The position numbers and the translations under genes are program-made. Shown in pieces: positions 19,512 through 22,792 of a stretch of 22,792 nt of DNA (its first letter is position 1; every line of letters starts with the position of its first letter). The notes under the pieces are model-generated. The model had not been told where the DNA came from, ran no database searches, and was given only the letters and a program-made list of their open reading frames with translations. The DNA comes from Seison nebaliae. Lineage: Eukaryota; Rotifera; Pararotatoria; Seisonacea; Seisonidae. Location of the stretch: positions 1 to 22,792 of the forward strand of contig JALJEE010001476.1 in the NCBI GenBank assembly GCA_023231475.1, given 5' to 3'.

Positions 19512-22500
19512 TCAATTATTGATGACGTTGTACACCATTGTCTTCGATGACTTCATTGTTTCGAAGCACAAGTCAGACAGTGTGTACTGCTCGAGGCGAA
19601 AAGTTTTCTCGAGGAATTGAATCGTGGACGGAGCGATGCTCCCTTTAGCCCCAAAGATTATGGGCGCGTGAATGATCCGATTCACGTTGAAGTAACTTTT
19701 GAGAATAGGCTCATACGGTGTGTATTTTGCCTTCTTCGTGTTTGCCGCATCACCATGACTCGATGCCGAAGTCTCAACCGGAACAGTTACATCACATATG
19801 TAGGCTATATTTCTTTTTACTACAACCAAATCCGGTTTAATGGTTGTATTACCGGCAGGAATAACCGGGTCTTTTATTAGCCTACCTTCCTCCCGTAGAG
19901 ACAGAGTAGCAATTTTGTCTACTATTTTGTTGTGTCTTTTCTGTATCCAGTTCTTGTTCTTGGGACAGGTGCTAACAAGGTGGTTAACAGACTCTACGGG
20001 TGCGCAGCATGCTCGACAGCTTTTGACTCCTGTCCACTTTCCAGTTCTGGATCTTGTCGGCATGAGGTTGTATCGTAGTTTTAGGAAATCTCGGTAATTC
20101 TTAGAGGCAATGCGGTTTTTGCCGTTCTTAAGAAACCGATTCGCAGGACCGCCCGACTTATACAGCTTTGCGGCATTGCCCTGCGATTTGATTCCTTCGA
20201 GTCGATCAATTCGCCTATCTTCCTTTTTAGTCGCCCAGGACTCGAATTGATCGGGTCTGTCGCTGAATTTAACATATTTGGCCAGCTTTTCCTGTTCTTT
20301 CGAACAGTTTAAAATTTCAAAAGCCGCTTTCGCACGTTCCGAGGCTTCTGAAGCCTTGAACAGGGCAGTATATCGAAGGAGGACCGCCTTTTCCTCGAAA
20401 TCGACTGCACCTAGTCCTCCGTGTTTACTTGCGAGATGGATACCTTCACCCACGAAGTCATGTGGTAAAAGTAGGACTTCGCGGACCCATCTGCGCCAAA
20501 TATTATTCAGCTTCCGTGTGGTGGCTCGTCGCTCAGAGCACACGGTGAGACCGTAGAAGAATTTGGGTAAGACGTATGTTTTCGCTAAGCTGAACATAGT
20601 CTTCCCTGCTACCTTGGCTTTCCTGATTTTAGCCAAGGATTCTTCTACCTCGGAGACATTTACTTCCTCTATCTTCCCCCCATGGTCGATAGTTGCACCT
20701 AGGAAGTTGACTTTATGCTTGGTCATAAGTCTTGTCTCGTTTATTGTTACTACGTTGCTGGTTACCTCTTTCTTCCCCGATCCATTACTGACCATGTGGG
20801 TACACTTAGCTGCGTTCAAGTGTAACCCGTTCGTTCTCAGGCCATGGTTCAGTCTGGTCAGTCCCTCTTGTAGCTTATCTGTGTCCCTACTTAAGACTAC
20901 AAGGTCGTCGGCGTAAGCTATCACCGGAGTGAGTTTATCACCGACGTCTATCCCAATGGATGAGGCTTCCAAATGGTTTAGAATGTTATTTAACGCGATG
21001 TTGAATAACATTGGACTTATCGGGTCCCCCTGTAGAACACCTGCTTTAATTTCGACCTCTCTATCGAAAACCTTCGTTTTGGTTCCGGAAATATAATCTT
21101 GGAAGAATTTAAGACAATTGTCTTTCATTCCGTGAAGGCGCAAGGCGTCTATTAGACTTTTGTGACATACCGAGTCAAATGCACCGGAAATGTCCAAAAA
21201 AGCTGCGTGGAGCTTTTTGCTCGGGGTCGAGGATTTTATTGCGGCTTGGAGTATTAAAAGGTTGTTGAAGCACCCAGCTTCGTCCATAAATCCTTTTTGC
21301 ATATTATTGATCTTGACTCGGGACCGAAGTCTTTCGTCTAAGATCTTTGCTAATATTCTTCTGACGATGGAGCATACCGTAATAGGTCGGTAGTGAGAGG
21401 GCTCCGATCCATCTTTCCCATTTTTGAGGATCATTGTGGTTTTCGCCACTTTTAGTTCGTCAGGAATATTTAACTCCAGGAAACTGTGATTAAAACTGTC
21501 CTTAAGAATTTTTACAACTTGTGTTAACTTTGTCTTAAGTTGTTTGACAGTAATCCCGTCCGGCCCTGGTGCACTGCTGTCTTTCATCGCAGTTATGACA
21601 GATTTAATCTCTGCATCCGTGATTGGATACAGGATTGAGAACTGTTTGTGCACCTTGTCCCCATATTTTATCCTCCGATCGAAATCGCCAACAGCTTGGT
21701 CTGTTGTTTTGAACCCCCATTTGTCATTAAGGTTTTCCACGATTTTCGATTTTTGATCTTCGGATGGGGAAGCAACTTCTACTGACCCTGTTAACAGAAT
21801 ATCCACCAATTTCTTGGGGTTCCGTTGGTACAGTTCCGATGCTGCCTTTCGGTTTGTGAGGACGTCCTGGGGTATCTTATAGTTATCTCGTGGACGTGAC
21901 GTTGTCGTTCCCAACAACCTTTTCAGTGCGGCGATGACGTTGTTTGGCTCACCAGGATGGCGATTCAAATCTTCCTCTACTTGGTTATGAATGTTTACGT
22001 CCGCACCTACTTCCTCACTAGTTTCCTCCGCTACCACAGACTGCAGCTGTATGTTCTCAGTCTGGGTCTCCGAGGACCTGAACTGGATTGGTTCCTCGGT
22101 TTGAGATGCGGCCTCTCTCCAAAGCACTGTGTTATTTTGCTTCTTGTCGAGACGGGCCTCGACGTCGCCGAACATCTCTTCTAAGAATTGAACCCGTTGC
22201 ATAAAATCGGATTTTAATGCTTTCAACTCTTGCCTGATCCAATCATGCCTACTTATGTTGGTATCAGGATTTAGGGTCATCTGTCCATTTTGTCTCCTAA
22301 CTTTTACTGGTGGTAAAAGTTCACCCTCCGACTGTCCAGTAATGCTTTTTATATTTATAGTCGGTGCACCTCCTCGAGACGTATGGGTCGATTCCCTATG
22401 CTGCTCATGAGCGCTCCGTTCTTCAATTAGTATGGAACTCGCAGCACTCGTTATCGTCAATCCCGTATGTCGTATTTTCTCCATATCCTTCTCGATTGAC

Positions 22501-22657
22501 GAATCGTCGATTAGGATTTCCTCTTCTATTTCTTGAGGATTCTGCTTCGGTGAAACGAAATCATCAGAACTATCAGATAGTCTGGATGAAGCCTTTTTTC
22601 GTGTTGGCTGGGGTTGACCAGACCCTTTCGCCCCCCCGTTTGGTTTGGCCGATATGC
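19250..22657 (-). mobile_element. R2/R4-like LINE (restriction-like endonuclease group), nearly complete
   Basis: The element is read on the minus strand. Its 5' junction with 28S rRNA is at about 22657/22658, and the end of its ORF is at 19512. The 3' UTR runs to about 19250, where base composition drops to that of the AT-rich host. It has one long ORF and no APE domain, as in R2, R4/Dong, NeSL and CRE elements. The intact ORF suggests recent activity. Its GC content and codon use differ clearly from the AT-rich host genes. The 3' end is placed by composition only, and no target-site duplication could be identified. Confidence 0.85.
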
Positions 22658-22667
22658 GACTAGGCAT
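19512..22667 (-). CDS. LINE ORF: reverse transcriptase with C-terminal restriction-like endonuclease
   Basis: 1051 residues, uninterrupted. Residues 1-240 are polar and acidic, with a short coiled coil (about 142-176) and no visible zinc finger or Myb domain. The RT follows: SSAPGPDG (364-371), HYRPIT (425-430), motif A LDISGAFDSV with Asp492, motif B LQGDPISPMLF (545-555), motif C AYADDLVVL with Asp587/588, motif D LNAAKC, motif E NFLGATI. After a thumb region comes the zinc knuckle C-x2-C-x8-H-x4-C (883-901). Then the PD...D endonuclease: KPDLVVV (Pro945, Asp946), ICDVTVPVE (Asp959), and a downstream Lys-rich KKAKYTPY. These are the signatures of R2-type target-primed retrotransposons. The ATG at 22667 lies 9 nt inside the 28S-derived sequence, just after an in-frame TAA. 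If translation starts there, the first three residues (M-P-S) come from rRNA sequence; the true start may differ. Confidence 0.92.
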   Translation of the reverse strand: MPSRISAKPNGGAKGSGQPQPTRKKASSRLSDSSDDFVSPKQNPQEIEEEILIDDSSIEKDMEKIRHTGLTITSAASSILIEERSAHEQHRESTHTSRGGAPTINIKSITGQSEGELLPPVKVRRQNGQMTLNPDTNISRHDWIRQELKALKSDFMQRVQFLEEMFGDVEARLDKKQNNTVLWREAASQTEEPIQFRSSETQTENIQLQSVVAEETSEEVGADVNIHNQVEEDLNRHPGEPNNVIAALKRLLGTTTSRPRDNYKIPQDVLTNRKAASELYQRNPKKLVDILLTGSVEVASPSEDQKSKIVENLNDKWGFKTTDQAVGDFDRRIKYGDKVHKQFSILYPITDAEIKSVITAMKDSSAPGPDGITVKQLKTKLTQVVKILKDSFNHSFLELNIPDELKVAKTTMILKNGKDGSEPSHYRPITVCSIVRRILAKILDERLRSRVKINNMQKGFMDEAGCFNNLLILQAAIKSSTPSKKLHAAFLDISGAFDSVCHKSLIDALRLHGMKDNCLKFFQDYISGTKTKVFDREVEIKAGVLQGDPISPMLFNIALNNILNHLEASSIGIDVGDKLTPVIAYADDLVVLSRDTDKLQEGLTRLNHGLRTNGLHLNAAKCTHMVSNGSGKKEVTSNVVTINETRLMTKHKVNFLGATIDHGGKIEEVNVSEVEESLAKIRKAKVAGKTMFSLAKTYVLPKFFYGLTVCSERRATTRKLNNIWRRWVREVLLLPHDFVGEGIHLASKHGGLGAVDFEEKAVLLRYTALFKASEASERAKAAFEILNCSKEQEKLAKYVKFSDRPDQFESWATKKEDRRIDRLEGIKSQGNAAKLYKSGGPANRFLKNGKNRIASKNYRDFLKLRYNLMPTRSRTGKWTGVKSCRACCAPVESVNHLVSTCPKNKNWIQKRHNKIVDKIATLSLREEGRLIKDPVIPAGNTTIKPDLVVVKRNIAYICDVTVPVETSASSHGDAANTKKAKYTPYEPILKSYFNVNRIIHAPIIFGAKGSIAPSTIQFLEKTFRLEQYTLSDLCFETMKSSKTMVYNVINN

Positions 22668-22792
22668 TTGGCTACCTTAAAAGAGTCATAGTTACTCCTG
22701 CTGTTTACTAGCGCATAATCATCTTTCGATGACTTAACATTCATAGCACTGAGCAGAAATCACATTGCGTCAACACCGATTACGGCCATCGC
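22658..22792 (-). rRNA. 28S rRNA fragment containing the R2 target site
   Basis: On the minus strand this reads through strongly conserved 28S blocks in order: GGTGTTGACGCAATGTGATT, then TTCTGCTCAGTGCT, then GGAGTAACTATGACTCTTTT, then AAGGTAGCCAAATGCCT. These belong to domain IV around helices 68-71, including the classical R2 cleavage point (AAGG/TAGC, here between 22675 and 22674). The match ends with AGTC at 22658, 17 nt past that point, where canonical 28S would go on ATCTAATTAG. Between the blocks the sequence is very divergent but keeps a hairpin. The fragment runs off the right edge. Confidence 0.88.

Noticed and set aside
19257-22663. Many open frames on the plus strand opposite the LINE ORF
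   Set aside because: They are shadows of the 1051-codon frame; none shows family motifs.
22526-22744. 72-codon minus-strand frame reading through the 28S part into the LINE
   Set aside because: It consists of translated rRNA and an out-of-frame part of the LINE ORF.
1-22792. tRNA genes, CRISPR arrays, LTR or capsid-bearing elements
   Set aside because: No tRNA-like sequence, regularly spaced direct repeats, LTR pairs or integrase/capsid motifs were seen.

Overview
The window looks like nuclear DNA of a small animal with a compact, AT-rich genome. It carries animal-type genes: a ciliary WD40/TBC protein (TBC1D31), the Golgi protein TVP23, a RING-H2 protein, MAM-domain membrane proteins and a rhodopsin-type GPCR. 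Introns are tiny (about 40-130 nt, GT...AG, mostly 40-60) and the standard code is used. The sequence alone does not fix the phylum. The 28S rRNA fragment at the right end is very divergent, which fits a fast-evolving lineage.

Layout, left to right. 1-660: richer in GC, with an APE-endonuclease fragment of a non-LTR retrotransposon (minus). 1310-4096: TBC1D31-like gene, four exons (plus). 4118-4927: secreted protein with a thrombospondin type 1 repeat split by a long acidic insert (minus); its stop lies 21 nt from the TBC1D31 stop. 5634-6338: TVP23 (plus). 6456-8026, possibly to 8250: RING-H2 gene of at least eleven exons (minus); only its RING exon stands out as an open frame, and I rebuilt the rest from splice sites and frame. 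8359-9817 and 10027-12063: tandem MAM-domain single-pass receptors or adhesion proteins (plus), four and five exons. 12221-12448 and 12761-12943: tandem pair of tiny Cys-rich single-pass membrane proteins (plus). 13149-14948: single-exon class A GPCR (minus).

14949-19250 is AT-rich and nearly gene-free. It holds a degenerate foldback repeat (15508-15860) and two weak open frames (17356-18074).

19250-22792: a near-complete retrotransposon of the restriction-like-endonuclease LINE group (R2/R4/NeSL-like), minus strand, with one open frame of 1051 codons. Its 5' end runs straight into 28S rRNA sequence covering the classical R2 target, and the ATG of the ORF lies inside that 28S sequence. No 28S sequence is visible beyond the 3' end. 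This suggests either an rDNA-targeting element that left the rDNA carrying 5' rRNA sequence, or a chimeric join.

The host genes form no obvious pathway. The clearest organisation is the two tandem families of membrane proteins (MAM pair, Cys-rich pair). The strongest leads are the 28S/LINE junction, the RING-H2 gene made of symmetric phase 1-1 exons, and the split TSR protein.
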